Assembly (NCBI GenBank): GCA_004431415.1
Contig: QPMI01000284.1
Coordinates: forward strand, 1 to 64,000
Length of the DNA: 64,000 nucleotides
Direction: 5' to 3'
DNA from: Cyanophora paradoxa
Taxonomy: Eukaryota; Glaucocystophyceae; Cyanophorales; Cyanophoraceae
Of the stretch, positions 1-11,200 are shown piece after piece. The stretch's first letter is position 1. Every line of letters starts with the position of its first letter. Below the pieces are notes generated by a model. That model saw only the letters and a program-made list of their open reading frames with translations, ran no database searches and had not been told where the DNA came from. The position numbers were made by a program, and so were the translations under genes.

Positions 1-36
1 CTCTCCCTCATCCCGGACGCGTGGCTCAGCCACTGT

Positions 37-3002
37 TTAGCAGCTCATCAGCATCGGCCCGGCCGGCGCCACCGCGCGAGCGGATTGCGCCGGAGGGACT
101 AAGCGTGGAGCGATTATGTTGCTTTGGCTCATCACTGCGGCCGCCGGGAAGACGGGGTGCGGGGCGGGGCGGGGCGGGGCGGGGGCGGCGCACCGGCGGG
201 CATGCGCCAGAGGATGGAGGGGGCCATGGCGTGGCGCCTGCGCTCCTCCTCCTCGTGGCGCTGCTTCTCGAGGGCGAGGAGCTCGCGCTCGTGCTTCTTC
301 TCCTCCTTGAAGCCCGTCGCGAAGTTGGCGTGGTCGAAGCGCGGGGCGTCGCCCGCGGCCGCCGCCTCGGCCTCGGCCTCGGGCTCCTCGACGACGAAGA
401 TGTGCCGCCGCACCAGCTTCTCCTCCGGCGGCCACGAGACGCGCTTCTTCCCCGACGAGCCCGCCCCGGAGGGCCCCGCCCCCGCCCCCGCCGCCGGTGG
501 CCCCGAGTCGCCCAGGATGCGCTGCAGCTGCTTGGCCTTCTTGACGTCGTCCACGCTGGTCGGCTGCTGGCGGGCGAGGCGCGCGGCCGCGGCCTTGGCG
601 CGCGACTCCTCCAGCATCGGGTCCGCCTCCAGGCCCACGACCCCCGGCCGCACCCGCTTCTTTTCCTCCCGCATTCGCACGTAGTCCGGCTTCAGCGAGG
701 GGGGGCCGGCCTTGCGCGGGATGCGCGCCGGCAGCGCCGCCTGCTTGCCCCCGAAGATGTCCGCGTCCTCCAGGCTCGCCGCCGCCGCCGCCGGCGCCGG
801 CGCGGGCGCGGGGGCCGCCCGGGGCCCCGGCGGGGGCCGGTGCGGGCGGCTTGGCGGTGCCCTTGGGGAGGGGAGGGGCCTCGCAGGGGCCCCCGCCGGG
901 GACTCGTCGCCCTTGGGCGACGCCGCCTCGTCCGTCTTCACGCGCTTCGCCGCCGCCTCTGCGCCACCCTCAGGCGTGCGAGTGCAGGGCACGGGGGCGG
1001 CCGCCCCGGCGCACCTTCGGGCCCCGCGGGGTCGCCGGCAGCGGGAGCCGTGTCGATGGTGGGGCGCGGGCGCTTCTTGGGGTCGTCTTGGGAGGGGGCG
1101 GGCTTGGAGGCGGGGGTGGGGGAGGTCTTGGGGGCGGGCGGGGCGGGGGCCGGGGGCGGGGCGGCGGCCACCATCTTCTTCCAGCTCTCCACCAGCGCCG
1201 CCGCCCGCGCGCTCACGTCTGCCCCCGCCCCCTCGCCCGTCGGCCCTCGGCCTGCGGGGCGGGGCGGGGCGGGGCGGGGGGGACCGGCGTCGGGGTGGGT
1301 CTTGAGGCGGTTGACGGCCTTGCCGACGTCGGAGGCCTGGAGGGCCTGCACGTCCACGGGGAGGTGCTGCAGCACCTTCATGAACGTCCGCAGCGTCAGC
1401 GTCCTGTTCTGCTGCTTCACCACCTGCATCGCCCCGCTCACGCTCTTCAGGCCGCCCCGCCCCATGAAGCTGCCCCCGCCTCGTCAGCGGGCCAGGGCCG
1501 GGCGGGCGTGCGGGGGGCGGGCGGGGACGCACTGGCGGAGGAGGTGCGGGGCCTTGGTCTCGAGGAGGACCGTGGCGAGGAGCGAGAGGGTCTCCGACTT
1601 GACCCCGCTCGCCACCGCCCTCTCCAGCAGCGCCGCCAGCTGCTCCATCGACGCCACGCTCGCGATCCCGCCGCCCGGCGACAGGCCAAGCTTGGAGAGC
1701 CCCTCCTCTATCTCCTTCCCCTCCTTCGCGCCGGAGCCCGCGTCAGAGGCCGGCCCCGCGCCATCGCCCCCCGGCGCGCGCGTGCAGCTCCCGTTCGGAC
1801 TTCGAGAGGCGCCCCTTCGCCCGCTTCCATTTCTTTCCCCCGACGACATCTCCTGCCCTACCCGCGCGCAGTGCACCTTCGCAGCAACGGCTTCTGCGGC
1901 TTCTGCAGCGGGAGTGAGCCGTGGAAGGGCGCAGGTGCGGCGCAAACAGAGGCGGACCGGCGTTCTCCTTCTTTTTCTTCCGGAGGGTGTTGTAGAAGTT
2001 GACGACCTGGTCGGTCCATCAGTCCTGGAGAGAAATCGACGAGTCAGAAGAGCGCTCACTAGGCTCTCCTCGATTCCAAGAGTCGATACAATTTCCCTGA
2101 GCTCCGCGGGCGACGGATTTTCATTGAGTTGGAAGCTCTTCGTCAGCATTTCCTTTTGCTGGTTATTGAGCCGCGGCGTCGATTTGCGCGCTGCGCGAGG
2201 GCCTTTTGAGAGGACGGGCGGATCGGAGGCAGGCGCCACGAGCGCACGGGCGGGCGCTGGCGGTGCGGGGGCTTGAGCCGGTCGCATGGGCATGGATTGC
2301 AGCGGGACGAGAGTCTGAGGCCCCGCATACGGTACGGCGCCGACCATGGGGTGATAAGGAACAGCGCCGGGGGCGGGACGATAAGGAACTGCGCCGGGGA
2401 CGACGGGAACAGCCCCGGGAACAACCGGAACGGCTCCAGGCACGGGTCCCGGGGGCGCTACGATCTGCGCACGTATAAGCTAAGACAAAGCATGAAAGAA
2501 ACTAGCTGAAAGAAGGGCGCACAGTGACAGCGAGCGGGTCTTGTCCAGTCCGAAGTTTGTGCGTGTTGACGAGCTGGTGAAGCTCCTGGATTTGACCTTT
2601 GAAGATATCTTGCTGGCTCTCCATCACGCGGCCCAGCACGATCTCCGGGGACTCTTCCGCTGCGGGTGCTTCATCTGCACTTCGGTCGCCATCGCCACTG
2701 TCAAGGAGCGGAGCATCGTCCACCATCGGCACTGGATCGACGTCGTCTTCGCTTATACTGAACTCGCCCTCTGACTTCGGCGTCGTGCCCCCAGCCCCTA
2801 ACAATTCAATGGGGGACTCGGCAGCCATCGGGGCAATGTCCACACTGTCAATGCTGCTGCTCAGGGGCGGCGGTCCCGAGCTAGACGCTGCGAGGTGGTC
2901 GAGGAACAACTGCTGTGGATCGTGATCCAGTTCGGCCATCGGCCGGTCTTGAGAGTCGCCATCAAGGATCGCCTGGGCGAAAGCATCGCCCGATTCCTCC
3001 AT
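37..3002 (-). CDS. LUMINIDEPENDENS/PNUTS-like PP1 regulatory, RNA-binding-complex protein
   Basis: Probable scaffold for protein phosphatase 1 acting on RNA polymerase II at transcription termination. The ATG at 3002 opens an acidic first exon that ends with a helix, SQQDIFKGQIQELHQLV, like the N-terminus of plant LUMINIDEPENDENS (LD). After an intron (about 2520-2470) comes a PGAVP-repeat stretch, then a homeodomain-like segment (NNQQKEMLTKSF ... LGIEESLV joined to VNFYNTLRKKK across an intron near 2025-2075). Next is a TFIIS N-terminal (LW) domain at about 1690-1190 (TLSLLATVLLETKAPHLL, FMGRGGLKSV, TFMKVLQHLPVDVQAL, SWKKMVA). Near 450-410 there is an RVxF-type PP1 motif, KKRVSWPPEEKLVRRHIF, very close to the PNUTS motif. 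A last intron near 180-130 leads to the stop at 37-39. LD supplies the homeodomain and PNUTS the PP1 motif; here both sit in one protein. Exon joins in the low-complexity middle are approximate. Confidence 0.72.
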
Positions 3003-3417
3003 CTCTACGACAAGAAGAAATCAGTTTCTCACGTTCATTCTCGCGCGGTCTAGTTCGCGCTGCTTCGGATGATTCATACCACTGGGCTTCCCTCGTCTTC
3101 GTTAAACGAGTTCGCGCATTCAAGCGCGTTTCGGTGAATCGCCCTGCCTCTCCCGCTTTACGCCAAACCGTGATAACCAGGTGGGGGAAGGACTCAGGCT
3201 GGGGTACAGCCACCACAAGGGTTCGAGTTGCGACTTGGCGTGTTGCGACTTGGCAATATGCAATATGCATGCCGCTGCGCCACGTGCAGCGCGCAGCTGT
3301 TCGTCTGGCCACTGGAGCTGGCTGCGCAAGGTTGAACCTGAGCGACCTGATAGACCCTACTCCTTGCAGAGCAGAGAGCGCACCTGAAGGCACCACCTCG
3401 CCTATCTTCGCCTCAGC
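3003..3417. promoter_or_regulatory. Divergent intergenic region between LD/PNUTS-like and AIG1-like A
   Basis: A 415-bp gap between two start codons pointing away from each other, so it must hold both promoters. It is clearly less GC-rich than the genes. Short direct repeats are visible at about 3225-3275: GTTGCGACTTGGC twice, followed by AATATGC twice. No TATA box or other known element is convincing. Confidence 0.4.
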
Positions 3418-4583
3418 ATGTCCGATGTCGGGAATTCGAAGAGCCTCGTCGTGGATCTAGACCAAGACCGCGCGACGCCAGAGAAGATACCGGTGCGAGT
3501 GGACGAGATTGAGAATCCGGACAGCGTCGTTGAAGTCGACCCTCGCGTGCGTCCGCGCTTGATGCCCTGCTCCCAAAGCCAAGCGCGCCTTCAGCGCATT
3601 CTGACAGAAGCACAGCTCTCGCCCAAATGGGAGCAGGCTATCGTGAAGCTTCGGTGGAGCTGCGCCCTTCTCTGGACATACGCAGTGTAAGTGCCGTTGC
3701 TGCGCTCAAGGCGGATCCTGCCTGATTAGAGTGGATGAAGGTTGAACTCGGCCCACGAAGAAGATTGGGCCTTGTACTTTATAATATTGGTGCCCCCTAT
3801 ACCTCTCCGCCGCCTCCGCTGCCGGGGTAGGCAGCTGACCATCACTCGGCGTCCGCCGGGGGCCGTGCAGCTGACGAACCTGAGCTGGATCTGGGTCTCC
3901 ATCTACTGGCTGACCAGCGCCGTGTGCCAGGACGTCGGGCCCTGCCGCGCCTTCGTCAGGCGGCACAGGTGGGCCCGCAGGCTCCTCAACATCGCCTTCC
4001 AGGCACGCCCAGACGGCCCAGCCGCGGGCTCTGCCTGGCCCGCCGTTCGCGTCGCCCGCAGCGCGCGCTGAGCCGAGCCGATAGGTCTCGTGCACGAACG
4101 CGATCGTGGTGGACGTCCTCTACTGGGCGCTTGTCTACAGGCCGGGCCAGCGCGTCAAGACCTTCACGATCATGGGGCACCTGCTGCAGCTCGTTCCCCT
4201 CGGGGTCGACTTCTGCACGACCTCCGCGCGCTACTCCTTCCTCGACGGCCTCCTCGTCGCTGCTCTGGACACCGGCTACCTGGGTCTCCTCCTCATCCAC
4301 TACCGCATCGAGGTGCCCGCACCCGAGCTCCTTGAGATCTAGATCTCCCCCGCGCGGCGCCACGCTCAGGCTCACGCGCACCGGCCGCCTGCAGAACTAC
4401 TGGGTGTACCCCTTCATGGCGAAGCTGACGGGGGCGAGGGTGCTGGTTTACGTCGCCATGATCGCCGGCGGCTACGGCGTCCACTGCATCCTCCTCCTCC
4501 TCCAGCGCCTCCTCGCCCGTCACCGCGCCCGCCGCGCCGTCGACTTCTCAGCCCGCCCCGCGGTCGCCTCTGCCAACGTCTGA
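3418..4583 (+). CDS. AIG1/FAR-17a-like multi-pass membrane protein, copy A
   Basis: Multi-pass membrane protein that I place, with moderate confidence, in the androgen-induced gene 1 family (AIG1/ADTRP), whose animal members hydrolyse fatty-acid esters of hydroxy fatty acids. My gene model has five exons: 3418-3686, 3741-3789, 3871-4002, 4085-4312 and 4395-4583. It is in frame throughout and gives 288 aa. Family-like segments are LTNLSWIWVSIYWL, FTIMGHLLQLVPLGVDF (carrying the candidate catalytic His), and a C-terminal WVYPFMAKLTGARVLVY followed by a hydrophobic helix and a basic tail. The third intron (4003-4084) reads best as GC-AG; an alternative GT donor lies inside it at about 4045. It is the upstream member of a tandem pair with the gene at 5177-6410. 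Confidence 0.6.
3821..4106 (+). repeat. 286-bp tract identical to 5668-5953 (gene-conversion block, copy A)
   Basis: Every base of this block matches 5668-5953 at a constant offset of 1847 bp. The block spans the end of one intron, a whole exon and a whole further intron. Coding sequence on both sides has diverged between the two genes. Confidence 0.93.
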
Positions 4584-5176
4584 CTTGGTGAACCCGTCTG
4601 ACCGCGTGCACATGCATCGTCGCACCATGGCCATCCTGCGTGTCATGTGAACTTGTTTACGTATATACGCGCGTCTCAAGATCATGGTCAAGTTTGCCAG
4701 TACGAGTGGTAAATGTCGAGCACGCGAGATAAATTAAACGATTTCGAGTTCGAGCGTGCGCGCGTGACGTCGACGTCGACTGCGCCGGCGCCATGAAAGT
4801 TGCCATCACGATATCGATATAGCTAAATTACACGCCGTGCGGCCGCGGCCGTGTACGTGAATCAAATGCGCCGCGGCCGGGCGCCGCGCCGTGCACGTGA
4901 ATCGAATTCGAGGCCGTCGGCGCGGCGCGGGCGAACGCTCAGCGGCTTGCGAGTGCGGGTGCACGTGTACCCGGCCCTCTGACCGCCAACTCGCTCAATC
5001 CGATGATCGATCGGCTATATAGCTAAGGCTGCAGTCTGCATTTATCGCCTGCGCGGAGCTGCTGCACCCGGTGGTCCAGCTGCCCCCTGCAGCACGACAG
5101 CCGGCGCCATTGCCGAAGCACGACAGCCGGGCTAGTGCGGTGACCGCACTGCACCAGATCTAGAGTCTCTGAACAA
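4584..5176. other. Intergenic region between the two AIG1-like genes
   Basis: A 593-bp stretch with no coding potential that I can support. It holds the 3' region of copy A and the promoter of copy B. One visible feature is a direct repeat about 40 bp apart, CGTGTACGTGAATCAAAT (4850-4867) and CGTGCACGTGAATCGAAT (4890-4907), each following a CCGCGGCC-rich block. ACGTGA could be a G-box-like site, but this is a guess. Confidence 0.4.
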
Positions 5177-6410
5177 ATGGCTGTGGCCTCTGATGTCGGA
5201 AAGAGCCTAGAGCTGCACGACCTCTCCAACCGTAACCGTGAGCGTGAGCCCGCGCGCGCTTGGCTTCTGCAGCTTACAGCCCAGCAGATCCGGAGAAAGG
5301 CGAACGCGGTATGGATCAAATGAGCCCTCCCGCCACGCCAGACAAGATATCGGCGCATGTGGACGAGGATTCGGACAGCGTCGTTGAGATCGACCCTCAC
5401 GTGCGTCCCCGTGTGAAAGCCAAGCGCGCCTTCAGCGCATTCTGACAGAATTAACCGCAGCTTTCGCCCGTCTGGGAGCAGGTCATTGTGAGGCTGCGAT
5501 GGAGCTGCTTTGTTCTCTTCACGTACGCGGTGTACGCGCTGCTGCTGCGCCCTCCCAGTCCCCTGGCGCCTAACGCATGCCGGCGCAGACTGACCTCTGC
5601 CCACGAAGAGGACTGGGATAGCTTTTTCCTGGCTTTCGTGCGCCCCACCGCTCCCCCGCCCCCCGCCGCCGGGGTAGGCAGCTGACCATCACTCGGCGTC
5701 CGCCGGGGGCCGTGCAGCTGACGAACCTGAGCTGGATCTGGGTCTCCATCTACTGGCTGACCAGCGCCGTGTGCCAGGACGTCGGGCCCTGCCGCGCCTT
5801 CGTCAGGCGGCACAGGTGGGCCCGCAGGCTCCTCAACATCGCCTTCCAGGCACGCCCAGACGGCCCAGCCGCGGGCTCTGCCTGGCCCGCCGTTCGCGTC
5901 GCCCGCAGCGCGCGCTGAGCCGAGCCGATAGGTCTCGTGCACGAACGCGATCGCCCTGGACATTCTGTACTGGGCGATGGTGTACACGCCGGGACAGTAC
6001 GTCAAGACCTTCACGATCATGGCGCACCTGCTGCAGGTGCTGCCCCTCGGGTTGGACTTCTGCACGACCTCCGCGCGCTACTCCTTCCTCGACGGCCTCC
6101 TCGTCATCATCCTCGACATCGGTTACCTCGGCAGCGCCGCACTCGTCCACGTGGTTCAGGTGCGCCGCCCGCTTGGAGGCCCGGGGAGGCGGCAGCGCCG
6201 TTGACAGGCGGCCCGGCCGGCGGGCAGGAGCGCTGGGTCTACTCGTTTATGGCGAAGCTGACGGGGGCCCGCGTTCTCGTGTACGCCGCCATCCTCGCCG
6301 GCGTCTACGCCATACACTGCCTCCTCCTCCTCCTCCAGCGCCTCCTCGCCCGCCGCCGCGCCCGCCGCCCCGTCTCCGCCCGCTCCGCCCCCGGCCCTCG
6401 CGGCGTCTGA
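5177..6410 (+). CDS. AIG1/FAR-17a-like multi-pass membrane protein, copy B
   Basis: Tandem paralogue of the gene at 3418-4583, with the same likely function. The chosen ATG at 5177 begins MAVASDVGKS, parallel to MSDVGNSKS in copy A. An intron then joins it to the segment MDQMSPPATPDKIS. A 48-nt stretch at 5413-5460 (GTGAAAG...CCGCAG) has in-frame stops and reads as an intron, while the aligned part of copy A (about 3553-3615) is open coding sequence. Later exons give LTSAHEEDW, LTNLSWIWVSIYWL, FTIMAHLLQVLPLGLDF and WVYSFMAKLTGARVLVY. The intron before the last exon is about 6160-6227. Without these introns the gene would look frameshifted, but the splice sites repair it exactly, so I call it intact. 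Confidence 0.58.
5668..5953 (+). repeat. 286-bp tract identical to 3821-4106 (gene-conversion block, copy B)
   Basis: Identical to the block in copy A, including a complete intron, while neighbouring exons differ at many codons. A shorter identical run (CTTCTGCACGACCTCCGCGC onward, about 6057-6104) recurs downstream. This suggests more than one conversion tract. Confidence 0.93.
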
Positions 6411-6708
6411 CCCGGGTGCGGTGACCATCGGACCACGGCTTTTGCCTCTCATATTTTAGATCCATTTAATTTGAATTTCCCTTTTAGTGCCCTCCGCTGG
6501 GCTTGTACGCGTAGCGCTATTTGTATTTAAATGTAGAGTCCGCAGTTCTTTTGCGTTCATTTGATTTCTCTGATCTCTCTAGCTACATTCTTCACGTGTT
6601 TTGCTGCAATTGATATTTCAAGCGGCATGTATGCCTAGAATACACCCTTCAAGCTTCGAGCGTCCACTCACAGGAGCGGGTTGCAGTTGAGGGCGGCGGC
6701 GGGGCGGC

Positions 6709-8192
6709 TCAGCGGCTGCTGCCGTCCGAGGCGACGAGCCAGCGGCCCGGGACGAGGGGCAGGGCGTCGACGTGGTGGGCGCGCAGGGCCGCCCAGTGCC
6801 CGGGGCGGCGCGAGGGGCGGAGGGCGAAGGGCGGGCCGGGGGCCGGCCCCTCCTCGAAGTCGTCCGGTGTGAGGCGCGTCACCTCGAGCGCCCGCACGCC
6901 CCGCCCGTACCCGTCCCCGTCCTCCTGCACGAACCGCACCACCCGCTCCCGCCCCCCCTCGCTCCACGAGAGCACCCGCCCCGCCGGCCGCCCGATGTCT
7001 TCCCCCGCCCCGTCAATGTCGGCCGTGCGCAAAGCCGCCTGGTCGGCGCCGGGCGGGCGCACCGCTGCGGAGCTGGTAGATGGGGCTCAGGCGGTGGGGC
7101 AGCCAGGGCCCCTCCAGGCGCTCGGAGTGGTAGAGCAGCGTGTCGTAGACGTGGCGGTGGTACGCGTGCTTGGACTGCGCCGGCGCGACACGCGTCGGCG
7201 GACGGGAGAGTACGGTATGCGGTGGCTGTCACAGTGTGGGTTGCGAAGGTACCCGGACGGCGACGAACATGAACCAGCGGGCGCCGTGGCGGACGACGCT
7301 GGCGTCGACGAAGGCCTCGCCGCGGAGGAGCACGGCGGCGAGCTCCCAGCGCTCCGGGAAGGCGGCGGCCCGGTACAGCCGCACCTCCCCGCGCTCGTAC
7401 GTCTCCGGGATCATGTAGCGCGCCCCGTCCTCCCCCTCGAAGACGTACGGGTACGAGAGGTGGAAGGGCTCCCTGCACCGTCGTCAGGGCCGCCCGGTGG
7501 CGGGGGCGCGGGGGCTCGTGGGCACTGGAGAACGACGCGGAGGGGGCCCCAGGAGGTGCCCCAGTCGCTCGAGTTGGAGACGGCGATGGCGCCGCGGCGG
7601 CGGCGGCCGTCCAGCACCTCCACGAAGAGATGCAGCGCGCCCTCTGCGTCTGGCGAGGCCGCCAGGAACGGGTCTGCCACGAAGTGCGACGTGACCGCCC
7701 CGCCCTCCACCGGCGTCCGGCAGTCCAGCGTCTGCCGTCCAACTCAGTGACTTTCGTCCAAGCACTGGGTCGTACGCACGGGCTCAATCCAGTCAGGTGG
7801 CTGGCTCTGCGTTGGGTGCCCTGAGAAATAAACCGCCACCGCCCACGACTCCGCTCCCCCGCACTGTCGAGTGGGCAGGAGGAAGAGCGCGGCGAGGAGA
7901 AGCACGATCGCAGCGGTCGCGGCCGCGAGCTGACGCGCGATGAGCGGTCTTATAGATGGCCTGAAATGCCTAAAGCGCTTCTGCAGCCCCGTGTCCTTCC
8001 AGACGCGCCAGGCGGCGTCAAACCAACTGACGGAATATGGGTTTCAATTAACTGGGCGTGAGGGTCGGGGGTAACGGCTCGATTTGCGCACATGTCCACG
8101 TGCATCGCGCGCATCCTTAATATGCGCAACGGGAAGGCGTCGAAGGCCAGGCCCAGCCGCCCCGGGCCCAGGAAGCGAAGGGGGTAGGGCAT
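6709..8192 (-). CDS. GINT1-like five-bladed beta-propeller glycosyltransferase-associated protein, type II membrane
   Basis: Resembles the N-terminal beta-propeller domain of plant glucosamine inositolphosphorylceramide transferase (GINT1) and related bacterial proteins. Diagnostic strings in order are SHFVADPFLAAS, LHLFVEVLDG, EPFHLSYPYVFEGEDGARYM (about 7465-7406), [54 protein letters not shown] and VTRLTPDDFEEGP. A single hydrophobic segment (AATAAIVLLLAALFLLP, about 7926-7876) near the N-terminus fits a Golgi type II anchor. I see no GT64 transferase domain after the propeller, so it is shorter than plant GINT1. The stop is at 6709-6711. The start is unsure: the ATG at 8192 lies only 11 bp from the divergent gene's ATG, and an in-frame ATG at 8114 is an alternative. 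Confidence 0.68.
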
Positions 8193-8203
8193 TAGTCGAC
8201 GCC

Positions 8204-11200
8204 ATGGCGCTCTCCGCCCTTCAGGCGGCCCTGTTTCGCTTCTTTGCGAATTTGGACACCAGTCGACGCAAGCGGCACTCGAACTCGTCGTCCTCTTTCA
8301 AGACGATCGTTGAGCGCGTCTCGCTGCTATTGCTGGCGCTGTCGTACGGCGGTCTTTGCGCTTATCTGTGAGTACAGAGCGCTATTCTTCCAATTTTACG
8401 GCTCTGATGGATGCGCAGGCCCACCCTCAATGACCTAGGCGTCGACGCGCTCGGAGCGCAGGACCTCGTGCTGGGAACCCCGGCCTCCTCCACCGGCACC
8501 TGCGCATGGATATCGCTGTTTCTTGCCGGCCTCGCTGGCTTCTCCGTATCCTTTCGTACTGTGCGCGGGTTCCCGCAATCTCGCAGCCTGGAGCTGAGCG
8601 CGTGCGCTCCTGGCAGTCGGCGACCGCGCAGCTCGACGAATCTTGGAATTTTGGAGATCAGAACCTCGCGCGACTCCTGCGGCTGCTTCAATTTCTCTTC
8701 GTGCCCGTCTTCTCTCGCCTCCTCCGTGCGGCGGCCGCGCTCGCGGGCCCCCTGTCGAACGACGCCGCTGGTTCCGGATTCGTACTCGAGCTGCTGCTAT
8801 TCTTCGCTGCGTCCCTGCTGTTCCCCCTCGCCCGAATTGCCGCGGCCCTTTGCGTGTACGACTCCGATCCCCGTTCCCGCGCCTTCGATGCCGCGCCGTA
8901 TTGGACGGGATCCGTTCTGCGACCTGCATGGGAAACCGCCGTCGTCTGCATCGTCGTGCTCGCGCGGAGCGAGGGCGCCCGCCTCGCCCTCCTCGGCGCA
9001 GCGGGCTTCGCGGTCAGCGCCTTCACGATCGCAGAGCTCCCGCACACGTCCAAGGCGCGCTCTCTTCGTGTTGCATACCCCCACTCTTATTCCCCCGTAC
9101 AGGCCGCCAACGAATCGACAGCCGCGGCGGGGGCTCTCGCGGCCGCCTCGGCGGCGCACGCGCTGGCGGCGGCGGGGAGCGCGGAGCTCCGTGCCGACCC
9201 GCGCTTCTCCCTCGGCTTCCTCGCGCTTGCCTCCGGGCTCTGCGGCGTGGCGGCTGGCCTCGTGGCCTTGCGCTGGCGCGGGCCGTGGCGCTGGAGGGGG
9301 GCGGAGGCCGACCCGCGCTCGGCGTGGGCCGTGGGGCTGCGGGCGCGGGCGCTGTTGGGCCCGTCGCCCACGCCGCAGGCGGTCGACAGGGCGGAGGCCA
9401 TCTACAAGCTCGGCGTCTCCCGCTTCCCCCGCTCCTTCCCGCTGCGTATCGCCTACGCCGATTTCCTGCTCGGTGCAGCCCTCTTCACACGCGTTCCGCA
9501 CCCGCCCCGCCCCGCACGCGTCTGCCTCACCCCCGCCAGCCTTTCGCGACCCGAGCCACATGATGATCCGTGAGCGCCGCGGCCCGCGCCGGCCGGCGCC
9601 GCTCTGCCGCGGCTGATCACGACGGGGCGTAGAGCTGCGGAAGGCGGCCAAGCGGGTCTCGTTCTTCGGGGAGGGGTACCGCGTGTACGCGCTGAACAAG
9701 CAGCGGATCGCGCGCATCGAGGCGGCCCTCGGCGAGTCGTCCCTCTCGTTCCAGCAGGAGCTCCGCCTCGCCCAGGCGCCCCCTTCCCCTGAGCCCCCCG
9801 CCCCGCCCACCCGCCCCGCGCGAGGGCGGCGCGCAGGGGTACCACCGGGATGCGCTGGCGCGGCTGGTGACGTTCTGGAAGGCGTGCATGCGGCACGACC
9901 TCTCTACGGCGCTGCTCCTCCGCCTCTCTGCCGCGGTCGGCACCGCTCGTCAGCGCGCCGCCCTCGTCTACCGCCGCCTCCTCGTCCGCCCCACCCTGCC
10001 CGCCCCGCCCCGCCCCGCGCCCCAAGCCCGCCCGCCCGGTGCGATCGCACACTGGCGCAGGGCCGCTTCCCGGCGTCGCGGCGGCTGCTGCAGGCCTACT
10101 CGCAGTTCCTTCTCCACGTGCACGTGAGCTTGTCGCGCCGCTCCACGCATCTGGAGTTCTCGCCTGATCTCGGATCGGAGCAGGTCGACATCGAGAAGGC
10201 TGAGCGCGTTGCCTTCGAGGCTCGCCTGCCCCCCGCGGCCCTTCGCGGCCTCCCCTCACGATCCCCACGTTCCCCGCAGGCGGAGCAGCTGGACGACAGC
10301 TGCTACGCCGCCCCCGCCGCCGGCCACGGCGCGCCCTACTCCGTCCCCGCCCAGAACGCCGCCGGCGCCCCCGCGGCGTCCGGAGCCCGCGGCTCTCGGC
10401 GGTCGGCCTCGCTGCCGCCGACCGAGGAGGCCGGCCCGCCAGCAACTGCAGCGAGTGCAGCCGGGCCGCGGCCAGCGGCGGCCTTCGCCGTGCCTCGACC
10501 GTGCCCGTCGGCCCCGGGGCCGGTGTGGGCGGGCGGGGCCGGCCGCCGGGGGCCGGCCAGGGCCCACGGCATCGGGCGCTCGACGCGCAGGCGTCATACA
10601 CCACGGACTCGAACGACGGCCGCAGCGTGCAGCACCCCTCTTCCCTGTGCGTTCCACCATCCGCCCGCGCCGGCGCGGGCGGCCGGGCGGGCGAGCGGGG
10701 GCGGGCGCGGGGGCAGGTTCTCCGGGGAGCGGGCGGCGGGGGTGCCGGGGAGCGAGAGCTTCAACGCGCTGCTCAAGGAGGAGTCGGGCAAGGGCCGCGC
10801 CCGCCGCCTCATGCGCGACTTCCGCGACTCCCTCGCCGAGGCCTCCCGCAGGCCCGCCCCCCCGCCCCCGCCCGCCTCGCCCCGCCACATCCCCGCCCCG
10901 ACGCCTCTCGCCCAGCGTCGCCGTCTTCCGGCTGATGCGGCGCGTCGTGCTGCTCCTCATCGCCGCCGCCGTCCTCGTCTGGGGCTACCGCTGCGCCGTC
11001 GCGGCGGCGGCCGACCTCTGCGCGAGCGACCTGCGCCTCGCCGCCGCCGCCTCGCGCCGGGGCCGCCTCGCGCAGGAGGCGACCCTCCGCGCGCGCGCCC
11101 TCCACGCAGCCGCCGCCCTCCCCGCCGCCCCCTTCGACCTCAACGCGACCCGCGCCGGCCTCTGGGCCGCCGCGCGCGAGCTGGCCGCCCTCCACGCCTC

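Noticed and set aside
21-2276. Long plus-strand open frame opposite the LD/PNUTS-like gene
   Set aside because: It begins without an ATG, has no recognisable domain, and mirrors a well-supported minus-strand gene.
3205-3245. tRNA-like GGTTCGAGT box
   Set aside because: No acceptor stem or anticodon arm can be folded around it.
5177-6410. Copy B of the AIG1-like pair as a frameshifted pseudogene
   Set aside because: Each apparent frameshift or stop lies inside an interval with proper splice ends, and removing these restores the same frame and protein as copy A.
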